Source: Sphingopyxis indica
GTDB lineage: Bacteria; Pseudomonadota; Alphaproteobacteria; Sphingomonadales; Sphingomonadaceae
Assembly: GCF_900188185.1 (NCBI RefSeq)
Contig: NZ_FZPA01000001.1
Span: 1 to 64,000, forward strand
Direction of reading: 5' to 3'
DNA length: 64,000 bases
Every line of letters begins with the position of its first letter. Positions within the stretch are counted from its first letter, which is position 1. Positions 49,350 to 58,865 of the stretch are shown here, one piece after another. The notes beneath the pieces are model-generated. The model did not search any database, was not told where the DNA came from, and worked only from the letters and a program-made list of their open reading frames with translations. Position numbers and translations under genes: made by a program.

Positions 49350-52280
49350 ATGCGCTATTCCCCCCTGCCGCGCCCCCTGCGCCTCGGCCGTTCGATTCTC
49401 TCTGCCTGTGCCGCCGCTGCACTGCTGCTCGTTCCGTCGGCGCCTGCGCCGGCGCAGGACGCGTCGGTCACCGCGCGCGCGAAGAACGACAGCTGGCTCT
49501 ATGCCGGCAGCGATATTCCACGCGACACGGCATGGCGGTTCGGCGAACTGCCCAACGGGCTGCGCTATGCGGTGCGCAATAATCAGGTGCCGCCGGGGCA
49601 GGTGTCGATCCGCGTGCGGATGGACGTCGGCTCGATGTTCGAGACCGACGAGGAGCGCGGCTTTGCGCATCTCCTCGAACATCTGACCTTTCGCGGGTCG
49701 GAACATATTCCCGACGGCGAGGCGAAGCGCATCTGGCAGCGCTTCGGGGTGACCTTCGGCAGCGATTCCAACGCCCAGACGACGCCGACGCAGACCGTCT
49801 ATCAGCTCGACCTGCCGAGCGTGACGCCGACGAGCCTCGACGAGAGCATGAAATTGCTCGCCGGCATGGTCCGCGAACCGCGCATTTCCGCTGCCGCGGT
49901 CGATGCCGAGCGCGGCGTGGTGCTGTCCGAACTGCGCGAGAATGACGGGCCGCAAAAGCGCATCGCCGACGCGACGACTGCGCATCTGTTCGCGGGCCAG
50001 CTGCTCGGCGAGCGCTCGCCGATCGGCACGCCCGAATCGCTCGCCGCAGCGCGCGCCGGCGCGGTACAGGCGTTTCACGACCGCTGGTATCGCCCGGATC
50101 GCGCGGTGGTCGTGATGGTCGGCGACGGCGATCCTTCGGAATTCGTGCGGCTGATCGAGAAATATTATGGCGACTGGCAGGCCGACGGATCGAACCCCGA
50201 GCAACCCGATTTCGGCAAACCCGACCCCAGCGCGCCGGTTGCCAAAGAGATCGTCGAGGCGAACCAGCCGCTCTCGCTGACCCTCGCGACGATCCGCCCG
50301 TGGAAAAAGCGCATCGACACGGTCGAAAATACGCGGCGGCTCTATCTCGAATTCCTCGCGATCTCGCTGGTCAACCGCCGGCTCGAAAATCGTGCGCGCA
50401 GCGGTGGCAGCTATCTGGTCGCGACGATCGACCAGGAATATCTGAGCCGCAGCGCCGACATCACCATGGCGCAGATCGTGCCTTTGGGCGACTGGCAGGC
50501 GGCGCTCGCCGACGTCCGCGGGGTGATCGCCGATGCGCTCGAAACCCCGCCGTCGCAGGCCGACATCGACCGCGAGGCGAACGAGATCGAGGCCTTTTTG
50601 CAGAAGGAGCTGCAGAATGCGCGCAACGAACCCGGCGCGCGGCTCGCCGACGACCTCGTGCGCGCGGTCGATATCGGCGAAACCGTCACCAGCCCACAGG
50701 GGCAGGTCGACATGTTCAAGGCGATCCGCGCGTCGGCGACGCCGCAGGTGATGCTCGACATCAGCCGCGCGATCTTCACCGGACCGGTCACGCGGCTCGT
50801 GCTGACCACGCCCGAGCCGGTGCCCGGCGGCGATAAGGCCTTGCTCGCCGCGCTCGCGCGCCCGGCGACGATCAAGGACGACCGGCTCGCGGCGGTCAAG
50901 GCCGACTTCGATCAGCTTCCGAAGATCGGCGATCCGGGCACCATCGTGTCGCAAACCGCGATCCCGGGCCTGCGCGCCGAACGCATCGAATTTGCCAATG
51001 GGGTGACGGCGCTCATCTCGAACAACCAGGTCGAACCCGGCAAGGTCCGCGTCAACGTCCGCTTCGGCAGCGGCAATCGCAGCGTTGCCGCCGATGCGCC
51101 GAATCTGCTGTGGACCGGCGACTATGCGCTGATGGCGAGCGGGATCGGACCATGGGGCCAGAATGCGATCGACCAGCTCACCAACGGCCGCCAGATCGAG
51201 CTGAATTTCGACATCGACGACGACGCCTTCGAAATTTCGGCCGAAAGCCGGCCCGCCGACCTCGCCGACCAGATGAAGCTGATCGCCGGCAAGCTCGCCT
51301 TTCCGCGCTGGGATACGGCGCCGGTCGAGCGGCTGCGCGTCGGCTATCTGACCGGCTATGACCTCAACGATGCCACGCCCAACGCCGTCATCGAACGCAA
51401 TTTGCAGGGCTGGCTCGCCGATGGCGATTCGCGCTGGGCGCCGCCCGACCGCGCTGCGATCGAGGCGCTGACGCCGGTCGCCTTCAAGGCCTTCTGGGCG
51501 CCCCGGCTCGCGAGCGGGCCGATCGAAGTGCAGATCTTCGGCGATCTTGCGAGCGTCGATTATCGCAAGATCCTGGCCGAAACGCTCGGCGCGCTGCCGC
51601 CGCGCCGCGCGATTGCGCCGCCGGACGGGCAGCGCGTCCATTTCGCCGAACATAATGCCAGCCCGCAGCTCGCCTATCACAAGGGCGAGAAGGGACAGGC
51701 GGCGGCGATGATCGCCTGGCCGACGAGCGGCGGGCTCGCCGCGCCGCGCGATGCCCGCGCGCTCGAGGTGCTCGCGGCGATCTTCAACGACCGCCTGTTC
51801 GACCGGTTGCGCGCCGAGGATGGCGCGAGCTATGGCCCGTCGGTCGACAGCCACTGGCCGACGGGCTTCGAGGGGAGCGGCGGCTATCTGCTCGCGGGCA
51901 GCCTGCTCGCGCCCAAGGATGTCGATCGCTTCTATGCCATCGCAAAGGAAATCGCGGCCGATCTCGTCGCGCGGCCGGTCGGCGCCGACGAGCTGGCGCG
52001 CAGCGCGGGGCCGATCCGCGAACAGGTTGCGCGCGCATCGACCGGCAACGTCTATTGGATGTTCCTGCTCGAAGGCGCGACACGTGACCCCCGCGTCGCC
52101 GCCGCGGCGCTGTCGATCGAGGACGATATTTCGGCGGTGACTGCCGCCGATATCCAGCGGCTCGCGCGCGAGTATCTGACCCCCGACAAGCAATGGTCGC
52201 TGGCGATCCTGCCCCAGGGCATGACGCTTGCCGGGGCGGCGGCGCTGAATGCTCCCGCCCCGGTGGCGGGCGGGCGTTAG
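49350..52280 (+). CDS. M16-family zinc metallopeptidase (pitrilysin type), secreted
   Basis: This 976-residue protein has an N-terminal signal peptide (hydrophobic ILSACAAAALLLVPSAPAPA, cleavage near residue 36). The inverted zinc motif HLLEH is at residues 107-111 (GFAHLLEHLTFRGS), with the distal Glu in VVLSELREND. The second half repeats the M16 fold without the HxxEH, as in pitrilysin-type clamshell proteases. It is likely periplasmic and degrades peptides. Length is typical of family members with two fused M16 domain pairs. It is followed by a paired-arm repeat. An opposite-strand open frame over the same interval is a shadow. Confidence 0.92.
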   Translation: MRYSPLPRPLRLGRSILSACAAAALLLVPSAPAPAQDASVTARAKNDSWLYAGSDIPRDTAWRFGELPNGLRYAVRNNQVPPGQVSIRVRMDVGSMFETDEERGFAHLLEHLTFRGSEHIPDGEAKRIWQRFGVTFGSDSNAQTTPTQTVYQLDLPSVTPTSLDESMKLLAGMVREPRISAAAVDAERGVVLSELRENDGPQKRIADATTAHLFAGQLLGERSPIGTPESLAAARAGAVQAFHDRWYRPDRAVVVMVGDGDPSEFVRLIEKYYGDWQADGSNPEQPDFGKPDPSAPVAKEIVEANQPLSLTLATIRPWKKRIDTVENTRRLYLEFLAISLVNRRLENRARSGGSYLVATIDQEYLSRSADITMAQIVPLGDWQAALADVRGVIADALETPPSQADIDREANEIEAFLQKELQNARNEPGARLADDLVRAVDIGETVTSPQGQVDMFKAIRASATPQVMLDISRAIFTGPVTRLVLTTPEPVPGGDKALLAALARPATIKDDRLAAVKADFDQLPKIGDPGTIVSQTAIPGLRAERIEFANGVTALISNNQVEPGKVRVNVRFGSGNRSVAADAPNLLWTGDYALMASGIGPWGQNAIDQLTNGRQIELNFDIDDDAFEISAESRPADLADQMKLIAGKLAFPRWDTAPVERLRVGYLTGYDLNDATPNAVIERNLQGWLADGDSRWAPPDRAAIEALTPVAFKAFWAPRLASGPIEVQIFGDLASVDYRKILAETLGALPPRRAIAPPDGQRVHFAEHNASPQLAYHKGEKGQAAAMIAWPTSGGLAAPRDARALEVLAAIFNDRLFDRLRAEDGASYGPSVDSHWPTGFEGSGGYLLAGSLLAPKDVDRFYAIAKEIAADLVARPVGADELARSAGPIREQVARASTGNVYWMFLLEGATRDPRVAAAALSIEDDISAVTAADIQRLAREYLTPDKQWSLAILPQGMTLAGAAALNAPAPVAGGR

Positions 52281-52320
52281 CGTCGGATCGTCTTTGACTG
52301 AGTTTGACTGAGTAAGCCCG

Positions 52321-52406
52321 TGTGCTCCCGCGAAGGCGGGAGCCCATCTCCCGGCCGCCCTATCTTGAGCCGTACCGAGATGGGTCCCCGCCTTCGCGGG
52401 GACACA
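52321..52406. repeat. Paired-arm intergenic repeat, 'CCCGCGAAGGCGGGAG' type
   Basis: Left half TGTGCTCCCGCGAAGGCGGG and right half CCCCGCCTTCGCGGGGACAC are inverted copies with an ATCTC/GAGAT inner pair (CCCATCTC...GAGATGGG). This is a well-known dispersed palindrome type in sphingomonads. It separates two convergent genes and may act in transcription ending. Confidence 0.8.
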
Positions 52407-52458
52407 CGAACTTGCATGAGCGCTCCATCCAAAGACGATCGGCCTTCGGGATATGTTA

Positions 52459-54240
52459 TCAGGCGTCTTCGCCGGCGGGGTTGGGGCGCAGCCGCTCGAT
52501 GCGCGGTTCGCGATCGAGCGCGCCCTTGGTCATGATGTCGTGGCGCATCTTCGCGCGCACGTCGTGGATCGACGCGATCACCGGGCCCATCGCCATGCCG
52601 AGGTCGATCAGCACCGCCTCGGCCAGTTGCAGCGAGCTTTCGAGCGTTTCGGGCACCGCGTCGCTCGCCCCGGCCCTGTAGAGTGCGCCCGCATGATCGG
52701 CGTCGCGCGCGCGGCTGATGATCGGCAGGTCGGGATATTTTTCGCGCAGCTTGCGCGTCATGCGCAGCTGCTGCACCGGATCGTCCATCGTCAGCACGAT
52801 CGCATTGGCATGTTCGAGCCCCAGCTTGTCGAGGCTGTTCGGCCGCACGACATCGGCGAAGCGCACGGCAAAGCCGTCGCGCCGCGCCGCCGCCACCGTG
52901 TCGATGTCGGCGTCGACGGCGACATAGGGCTGCCCATGTTCGCGCAGCAGCTCGGCGACGGTGTGCCCGACGCGTCCGAAGCCGACGATGACGGTGCGCG
53001 CGACCGGCGCTTCGTCGTCGCTCTCGCCGTCGGCGCTCTTCATCTCGATGCGCCGCGCGACATCGTGTCCGACGCGCGCGAGCAGCGGGGTGATGGTGAG
53101 CCCGATCGCGGTCACCAGCTGCCAGAATTCGGCGGTCGCGCGGCTGATCAACTGCGCCTGATAGGCCGTCGCGAGCACGATCAGCGTCGTTTCGGACGGG
53201 CTCGACATCAGCAATCCGACCTCTGCCGCCGTCCCGCGCCGCGCGCCCGAAAAGCGCAGCAGCAGCGCGGTGACGACCGCTTTTACGACCACCACCGCGA
53301 CCACCGCGAGGAGGAGTGTCGACCAGTTTCGCGCGATGGTCGCGAGGTTGAGCCCCATGCCGACGCTGATCAGGAACACGCCGAGCGCGAGCCCCTTGAA
53401 TGGCGCGGTGATCGCCTCGACCTCGCCATGATATTCGGTTTCGGCGATCATCAGCCCGGCGAGCAGCGCGCCGACGATCGGTGAAAGGCCCACCGTCGCG
53501 GTCGCGAGCGCGGCGACGATGACGACGAGCAGGCTCGCCGCGAGGAACAGTTCGGGGTCCTTCGCGCGCGCGGCCTGCGCGAAGATGCGCGGCAGCAGGA
53601 ACCAGCCCGCGACCGCGAGGACCGCGACGACCAGCGCGCCCTGCCACAAAGTCGTAAGCAGCAGCTGGGCGTTGTCGCCGGCGGCGTTGGGCGCAAAGGC
53701 GCCGAGGATGAAGATGATCGGGACGATCGCCAGATCCTCGAACAACAGCATCGAAAAGGAGGCGCGGCCGACCGCCGAGCGCGTGCCCGCGATCGGCAGC
53801 ACCAGCGCGGTCGAGGAGAGCGCGAGCGCGATGCCGAGCCCGAACGCCGCGGGCGGCGTCAGCGTCCCGATCATCAGTAGCACGCCGCCGAGGATCACGC
53901 CGCTGACGAGCAACTCCGCCGCGCCGACGCCGAAGACGAGCTTGCGCAGCTGCCACAGCCGCCGGAACGACAGTTCGAGCCCGATCGAAAAGAGCAGCAG
54001 GATGATGCCGAATTCGCCGAAGAGTGCGATATCCTCGGGCGACCGGATCGTGACGTGCCGCAGCCATGGATAATCGCCGGCGAGCGCGCCGAGCCCCGAC
54101 GGCCCGACGAGCAGGCCGACGAGGATGAAGCCGATCACGGGGGTGATGCGAAAGCGCGCGAAGGCCGGAATGACGATCCCCGCCGCGCCCAACACGACGA
54201 GGGCGTTACCGAGGCTCGAGGTTTCCGCTTCAATCGCCAT
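52459..54240 (-). CDS. CPA2-type monovalent cation:proton antiporter with TrkA-N domain
   Basis: This 593-residue inner-membrane protein has about twelve hydrophobic segments (Na_H_Exchanger domain) from residue 10 to about 390, with GLLVGPSGLGAL, FLLFSIGLELSFRRL-like text and AGTRSAVGRASFSMLLFEDL, followed by a cytosolic Rossmann-type RCK/TrkA-N domain (TVIVGFGRVGHTVAELL, about residue 413 on). This is the KefB/YbaL arrangement: K+/H+ exchange gated by a nucleotide or ligand. It is flanked by intergenic repeats on both sides and has no evident operon partner. The choice between K+ and Na+ cannot be made from sequence by eye. Confidence 0.9.
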   Translation of the reverse strand: MAIEAETSSLGNALVVLGAAGIVIPAFARFRITPVIGFILVGLLVGPSGLGALAGDYPWLRHVTIRSPEDIALFGEFGIILLLFSIGLELSFRRLWQLRKLVFGVGAAELLVSGVILGGVLLMIGTLTPPAAFGLGIALALSSTALVLPIAGTRSAVGRASFSMLLFEDLAIVPIIFILGAFAPNAAGDNAQLLLTTLWQGALVVAVLAVAGWFLLPRIFAQAARAKDPELFLAASLLVVIVAALATATVGLSPIVGALLAGLMIAETEYHGEVEAITAPFKGLALGVFLISVGMGLNLATIARNWSTLLLAVVAVVVVKAVVTALLLRFSGARRGTAAEVGLLMSSPSETTLIVLATAYQAQLISRATAEFWQLVTAIGLTITPLLARVGHDVARRIEMKSADGESDDEAPVARTVIVGFGRVGHTVAELLREHGQPYVAVDADIDTVAAARRDGFAVRFADVVRPNSLDKLGLEHANAIVLTMDDPVQQLRMTRKLREKYPDLPIISRARDADHAGALYRAGASDAVPETLESSLQLAEAVLIDLGMAMGPVIASIHDVRAKMRHDIMTKGALDREPRIERLRPNPAGEDA

Positions 54241-54340
54241 GAAACGGTCTTACGAAGGCGGCCCGCGCTTGGCTAGCCACCTTTGTCAACTAAATCACTT
54301 GTTTGGGTGAGAAGGGGGGTGGGGCCGGGGACCATGGTAA

Positions 54341-54470
54341 GCCCCTCCTCTTCAGAGGAGGGGTTTGGGGTGGTGCAGCGGCTTGGCGTTCGGCCGAGGC
54401 CACCACCCCGCTGCGACTAACGCGCAAAGCGCGTAAGTCTCGCTGCCCCTCCTCTGAAGAGGAGGGGTTC
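54341..54470. repeat. Paired-arm intergenic repeat with CCCCTCCTCTTCAGAGGAGGGG ends
   Basis: Each end is itself a palindrome (CCCCTCCTCTTCAGAGG and CCTCTGAAGAGGAGGGG), with inner arms GGGGTGGTG/CACCACCCC. The layout of about 130 bases with self-complementary termini resembles a MITE-like element. A structurally similar but different element is at 61233-61364. Confidence 0.78.
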
Positions 54471-54508
54471 AGGCGGTCGTCTCCTATCCACCCTAAAGCC
54501 GCCCGCCC

Positions 54509-55723
54509 TCAGGCGCCCATCTTCTTTTCGAGATTCTCGACGATCGCCTCGAAAAAGCCTTCGGTGGTCAGCCAGTTCTGGTCGGGGCCGATCAGCAGCG
54601 CGAGATCCTTGGTCATCTTGCCGCTTTCGACGGTCTCGATGCAGACGCGCTCGAGGTCCTCGGCGAACTTCGTCACCTCGGGCGTGCCGTCGAGCTTGCC
54701 GCGATGCTTGAGGCCGCCGGTCCAGGCAAAGATCGACGCGATCGGATTGGTCGAGGTCGCCTTGCCCTGCTGGTGCATGCGATAGTGGCGCGTGACGGTG
54801 CCGTGCGCCGCCTCGGACTCGACGGTCTGGCCGTCGGGGGTCATCAGCACGCTCGTCATCAGGCCGAGCGAGCCGAAGCCCTGCGCGACGGTGTCCGACT
54901 GCACGTCGCCGTCGTAATTCTTGCAGGCCCAGACGAATTTGCCCGACCATTTGAGCGCCGAGGCGACCATGTCGTCGATCAGGCGGTGCTCATAGGTGAT
55001 ACCCGCTTCGTCGAACTTCGCCTTGAACTCGTCGAGATAGATTTCCTCGAACAGATCCTTGAAGCGGCCGTCATAGGCTTTCATGATCGTATTCTTGGTC
55101 GACAGGTAAACCGGCCAGCCGCGCGCGAGGCCATAGTTCATGCTGGCGCGCGCGAAGTCGCGGATCGAATCGTCGAGGTTGTACATCGCCATCGCGACGC
55201 CCGACGAGGGGAACTGGAAGACCTCCTCGTCGATGATCGTGCCGTCCTCGCCCTCGAACACCAGGCGCAGCTTGCCGGGGCCGGGAACGCGATAGTCGGT
55301 CGCGCGATACTGGTCGCCGAAGGCGTGGCGGCCGACGACGATCGGGTCGGTCCAGCCGGGGACGAGGCGCGGAACATTCTTGATCACGATCGGTTCGCGG
55401 AAGACGACGCCGCCCAGGATGTTGCGGATCGTGCCGTTCGGCGATTTCCACATCTTTTTCAGGCCGAATTCCTCGACGCGCGCTTCGTCGGGGGTGATCG
55501 TCGCGCACTTGACGCCGACGCCATATTTCTTGATCGCATTGGCGGCTTCGACGGTGATCTTGTCGTCGGTGCGGTCGCGTTCCTCGATGCCGAGGTCGTA
55601 ATAATGCAGGTCGATATCGAGATAGGGGAGGATCAGGCGCTCGCGGATCCATTGCCAGATGATCCGGGTCATTTCGTCGCCGTCGAGTTCGACGACGGGG
55701 TTCGCTACCTTGATCTTGCCCAT
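54509..55723 (-). CDS. icd: NADP-dependent isocitrate dehydrogenase
   Basis: The 404-residue monofunctional IDH is of the eukaryotic-like dimeric type common in alphaproteobacteria: [20 protein letters not shown] at the N-terminus, [31 protein letters not shown] for isocitrate binding, [20 protein letters not shown], and [16 protein letters not shown] for NADP. It converts isocitrate to 2-oxoglutarate in the TCA cycle. ATG 55723 is the start because [19 protein letters not shown] is the conserved beginning; the frame continues upstream to 55789 without homology. It appears monocistronic and is divergent from psd. Confidence 0.96.
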   Translation of the reverse strand: MGKIKVANPVVELDGDEMTRIIWQWIRERLILPYLDIDLHYYDLGIEERDRTDDKITVEAANAIKKYGVGVKCATITPDEARVEEFGLKKMWKSPNGTIRNILGGVVFREPIVIKNVPRLVPGWTDPIVVGRHAFGDQYRATDYRVPGPGKLRLVFEGEDGTIIDEEVFQFPSSGVAMAMYNLDDSIRDFARASMNYGLARGWPVYLSTKNTIMKAYDGRFKDLFEEIYLDEFKAKFDEAGITYEHRLIDDMVASALKWSGKFVWACKNYDGDVQSDTVAQGFGSLGLMTSVLMTPDGQTVESEAAHGTVTRHYRMHQQGKATSTNPIASIFAWTGGLKHRGKLDGTPEVTKFAEDLERVCIETVESGKMTKDLALLIGPDQNWLTTEGFFEAIVENLEKKMGA

Positions 55724-55857
55724 GTGCGTGCCTTTTCCTGCGGGGAGTTGAGTTGAGCGCGCCTTAGGCAATGCGGCCGAATTGATCAACTGCCCTGACG
55801 GAACCGCGACCGCGCTTATCCATTGTCAGTCTCGGAGGCGCACCGTAGAAGAACCGC

Positions 55858-56592
55858 ATGTCGACAACCATCTCTTCGAACCGTCCGGGCGGCGGCATCA
55901 AGTGGCGCTGGCCCGCGGTCCATCCCGAAGGCCGGAAATTCCTGCTCATCGCCGCGGTGGTCACCTTGTGCTTCTGGCTGCTCGGATGGGAAATCGCCGG
56001 GTGGCTGATGCTCGGCCTGACGATCTGGGTCGGCGCCTTCTTTCGCGATCCGGTGCGGATCACGCCGGTCGGCGCCGACCTGATCGTCGCGCCCGCCGAC
56101 GGGCTGGTGACGCAGATCGCCGAGGTCCCGCCGCCGCCCGAGATCGCCGGACCCGACGGGCTCGGCGATGCGCCGCTGCTGCGCGTGTCGATCTTCATGA
56201 GCGTGTTCGACGTTCACATCAACCGCACCCCGATGGCGGGGACGCTGCGCAAGCTCGCCTATATTCCGGGCAAATTCCTCAACGCCGATCTCGACAAGGC
56301 GAGCGAGGACAATGAGCGCCAGCATTTCGTCGTCGAGCGCGCCGACGGGCTGCGCATCGGCTTCACCCAGATCGCGGGGCTCGTCGCGCGACGCATCCTG
56401 CCTTTCGTCAGCATGGGCACCACGCTCGAGACCGGCCAGCGCGTCGGGCTGATCCGTTTCGGCAGCCGGGTCGACGTCTATCTGCCTGCGGGCACGACGC
56501 CGCAGGTGCTGCTCGGCCAGCGCACGCTCGCCGGCGAGACGATCGTCGCGCGCATCGGCGAGGGCGGCGCGCTCGACGGCGTCGGGCAATAG
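55858..56592 (+). CDS. psd: Phosphatidylserine decarboxylase (short, PSD-A type)
   Basis: The 244-residue proenzyme decarboxylates phosphatidylserine to phosphatidylethanolamine in the inner membrane. It has two N-terminal hydrophobic stretches ([32 protein letters not shown]), [32 protein letters not shown] and near the end [11 protein letters not shown], the Gly-Ser site where self-cleavage forms the pyruvoyl group. The pair with pssA, one base apart, is the standard arrangement in alphaproteobacteria. The length matches the short family. Confidence 0.94.
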   Translation: MSTTISSNRPGGGIKWRWPAVHPEGRKFLLIAAVVTLCFWLLGWEIAGWLMLGLTIWVGAFFRDPVRITPVGADLIVAPADGLVTQIAEVPPPPEIAGPDGLGDAPLLRVSIFMSVFDVHINRTPMAGTLRKLAYIPGKFLNADLDKASEDNERQHFVVERADGLRIGFTQIAGLVARRILPFVSMGTTLETGQRVGLIRFGSRVDVYLPAGTTPQVLLGQRTLAGETIVARIGEGGALDGVGQ

Positions 56593-56593
56593 G

Positions 56594-57388
56594 GTGACGG
56601 AGCCGGCCCAGCCTTCGTCGCCCGAGTCCGGGCGCCGCCTCGGCAGCATCCCGCTGCGCGCCTTCGTTCCCAATGCGATCACCGCGCTCGCGCTGTGCTT
56701 CGGGCTGACCGGGGTGCGCTTCGCGATCGGGGCGGAGTGGGAAAAGGCGCTCGCGGCGATCATCTTCGCGGGCGTGCTCGACGGGATGGACGGGCGCATC
56801 GCGCGGCTGCTGCGCGCGCAGAGCAAGTTCGGCGCCGAGCTCGATTCGCTTTCCGACGTCATCGCCTTCGGCGTCGCGCCGGCGATGATCCTTTTCCTCT
56901 GGTCGCTCGCCGATGCGCCCAAATTCGGCTGGACCGCGGCGCTCGCGCTCGCCGTCTGCTGCGCGCTGCGCCTCGCGCGCTTCAATTCGCGCCTCGATGC
57001 CGATGTCCAGCCGCACAAGTCGGCGGGCTTCATGACGGGCATCCCCGCACCCGCCGGGGCGGGACTCGCTTTCGTTCCCGTCTATCTGTGGCTGACGACG
57101 GGCAATGCGCTGTTCCGCGAATGGTATGTCGTCATGCCATGGGCGCTGGCGATCGCCATGCTGATGATTTCGGCGATCCCGACCTACAGCTGGTCGTCGA
57201 TCCGCTTGCGGCGTTCGTGGCGGCTGTTCGCGCTCGCCGGAGTGGGCCTGCTCGGCGCCGCGCTGGTGACCGCTCCGTGGCATAGCTTGCTCGCCGTTTG
57301 CGCCGTCTATGTCGCGCTCTTGCCCTTCGGCATCGCGAGCTATGCGAAGGTCAGGCGGCGCGGCTTAGCGGCGGGCGCGGAGCGCTGA
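56594..57388 (+). CDS. pssA: CDP-diacylglycerol-serine O-phosphatidyltransferase
   Basis: The 264-residue membrane protein belongs to the CDP-alcohol phosphatidyltransferase family and makes phosphatidylserine from CDP-diacylglycerol and serine. The motif D-G-x2-A-R-x8-G-x3-D-x3-D is present as MDGRIARLLRAQSKFGAELD plus SLSD. Seven or eight hydrophobic segments follow. Start GTG 56594 is one base after the psd stop. The product is the substrate of the psd gene just upstream. The last 38 bases overlap the end of a small minus-strand open frame (57351-57599). Confidence 0.94.
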   Translation: MTEPAQPSSPESGRRLGSIPLRAFVPNAITALALCFGLTGVRFAIGAEWEKALAAIIFAGVLDGMDGRIARLLRAQSKFGAELDSLSDVIAFGVAPAMILFLWSLADAPKFGWTAALALAVCCALRLARFNSRLDADVQPHKSAGFMTGIPAPAGAGLAFVPVYLWLTTGNALFREWYVVMPWALAIAMLMISAIPTYSWSSIRLRRSWRLFALAGVGLLGAALVTAPWHSLLAVCAVYVALLPFGIASYAKVRRRGLAAGAER

Positions 57389-57599
57389 CGGCACGGGCCG
57401 GACGCGGTGCCAACCGCCGCACGCTGACGACGACTTGCGGCGCGGGCGAGGGGCTCGGCCCGGCCGCGACCGGGAAAGCGCCGTCGCCGGCGAGCGCCGA
57501 CAGGATCGCATCGCCATTGCTGCGGACCATGGCGACAATCACCATCAGGCCAAGCCCGGCGGCGAGAGCGAAGAGGAGAGCGGCGGCGACCTGAACCAT
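57351..57599 (-). CDS. Small single-pass membrane protein, unknown function
   Basis: An open frame of 82 residues starts ATG 57599, with AAAGGA suitably placed upstream. It encodes MVQVAAALLFALAAGLGLMV and IVAMVRS as one membrane helix, followed by a Pro/Ala-rich tail ending RPPLSRAA. It overlaps the 3' end of pssA tail to tail by 38 bases. No family was recognised. The good Shine-Dalgarno sequence and hydrophobic design support a real gene, but comparison with relatives is needed to be sure. Confidence 0.5.
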   Translation of the reverse strand: MVQVAAALLFALAAGLGLMVIVAMVRSNGDAILSALAGDGAFPVAAGPSPSPAPQVVVSVRRLAPRPARAVSAPRPPLSRAA

Positions 57600-57909
57600 G
57601 ATCTTGTCCTTTCGGCGGCTTTGTGCGAAACCGTCGCTCGAACGACGTTCTCGCTTCGTTCCATGTTCCCTTTTCGTTCTCAACCTGCCTGCGACGAAAC
57701 GAGCGTTTTCGTCGGTAAGTTGAACTACGCCTGCGATGCGCCGCGCCGATCCGCCACCCGCCGGCCGCCATTCCCCCTTGCATTTGTGCGCCCCGGACGC
57801 TAACGGCCCGCCCATTCCACATGGAAGGCGCACATACCGGTGCCGGGATCGTCCTTTGAGGATAGCTCGGTTCTTGCCTTCCAGAGGACTAACCGGAAGG
57901 AGAAAGACT
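57600..57909 (+). promoter_or_regulatory. rpsB leader region with a hairpin covering the Shine-Dalgarno sequence
   Basis: About 310 bases lie between the divergent small open frame and rpsB. At 57877-57900 the arms CCTTCC and GGAAGG enclose AGAGGACTAACC; the right arm forms most of the rpsB Shine-Dalgarno sequence GGAAGGAG (57895-57902). A second small stem (TCCT/AGGA) lies at about 57852-57862. This could allow translational control, as known for rpsB-tsf in other proteobacteria, but the structure is only read by eye. Confidence 0.45.
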
Positions 57910-58722
57910 ATGGCGGCTCCTGTCGTCACGATGCAGAATCTTATCGAGGCCGGCGCGCATTTCGGCCACCAGACCCACCGTTGGAACCCGCGCATGAAGC
58001 CGTATATCTTCGGCGCGCGCAACGGCATCCACATTCTCGACCTGTCGCAGACCGTGCCGCTCTTCGCGCGCGCACTCGACTTCATCGCGTCGACCTCGGC
58101 CGCCGGCGGCAAGGTGCTGTTCGTCGGCACCAAGCGCCAGGCGCAGGGCCCGATCGCCGATGCGGCGCGCGCGTCGGGCCAGCATTTCGTCAACCACCGC
58201 TGGCTGGGCGGCATGCTCACCAATTGGAAGACGATCTCGAACTCGATCAAGCGCCTGAAGGCGCTCGAAGAGCAACTCTCGGGCGACACCTCGGGCCTGA
58301 CCAAGAAGGAAGTGCTCAACAAGACCCGCGAGCGCGACAAGTTGGAACTCAGCCTCGGCGGTATCCGCGACATGGGCGGCATTCCCGACGTGATGTTCGT
58401 GATCGACGCGAACAAGGAAGAGCTGGCGATCAAGGAAGCCAACGTCCTTGGCATCCCCGTCGTCGCGATCCTCGATTCGAACGTTTCGCCCGACGGCATC
58501 GCCTTCCCGGTCCCCGCGAATGACGACGCCGCGCGCGCGATCCGCCTCTATTGCGAAGCGGTTGCCCAGGCGGCGACCCGCGGCGGCCAGCAGGCGCGCG
58601 CCGACGCCGGCGAAGATCTGGGCGCAGCCGTCGAGCCGGCGGCCGAGCCCGCCGTCGTGACCGAAGACGAACAGGTTCCGGCCGCCGCCGCTGCCGAAAC
58701 CGAAGTTCAGCGCGACGCCTGA
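57910..58722 (+). CDS. rpsB: 30S ribosomal protein S2
   Basis: The 270-residue S2 begins [20 protein letters not shown], with the conserved [44 protein letters not shown] and [17 protein letters not shown], plus an acidic Ala/Glu-rich C-terminal extension of about 40 residues typical of the group. ATG 57910 follows GGAAGGAG; the frame is open upstream to 57736 but lacks homology there. It is the first gene of the rpsB-tsf-pyrH-frr cluster. A GC hairpin follows it. Confidence 0.97.
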   Translation: MAAPVVTMQNLIEAGAHFGHQTHRWNPRMKPYIFGARNGIHILDLSQTVPLFARALDFIASTSAAGGKVLFVGTKRQAQGPIADAARASGQHFVNHRWLGGMLTNWKTISNSIKRLKALEEQLSGDTSGLTKKEVLNKTRERDKLELSLGGIRDMGGIPDVMFVIDANKEELAIKEANVLGIPVVAILDSNVSPDGIAFPVPANDDAARAIRLYCEAVAQAATRGGQQARADAGEDLGAAVEPAAEPAVVTEDEQVPAAAAAETEVQRDA

Positions 58723-58742
58723 TCCGCGCCGGCTGCAATGAC

Positions 58743-58796
58743 GGGACGGCGCCCTGCCTTGAACGGGGTGCCGTCCCGGTCATCGTTTTGACCTAT
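58743..58796 (+). terminator. Hairpin between rpsB and tsf, possible partial terminator
   Basis: Arms GGGACGGC and GCCGTCCC (58743-58777) are followed by GGTCATCGTTTTG. The T-run is offset by a few bases, so it may reduce rather than stop transcription into tsf. Confidence 0.5.
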
Positions 58797-58865
58797 CGCG
58801 CCGCCATGTGCGCGGCGCAGCAGCGGTTCGACATTGCGAACCGCCCCTATGGAAAGGAATGACCC

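Noticed and set aside
49311-52193. 960-codon open frame on the minus strand opposite the M16 peptidase
   Set aside because: It is a GC-skew shadow of the peptidase gene. The plus-strand frame has a signal peptide, HLLEH and M16 homology; the minus frame has a composition rich in Arg/Asp/His and no recognisable family.
52293-52312. Tandem TTTGACTGAG pair after the M16 gene
   Set aside because: There are only two 10-base copies without further periodicity; it is too short to interpret.
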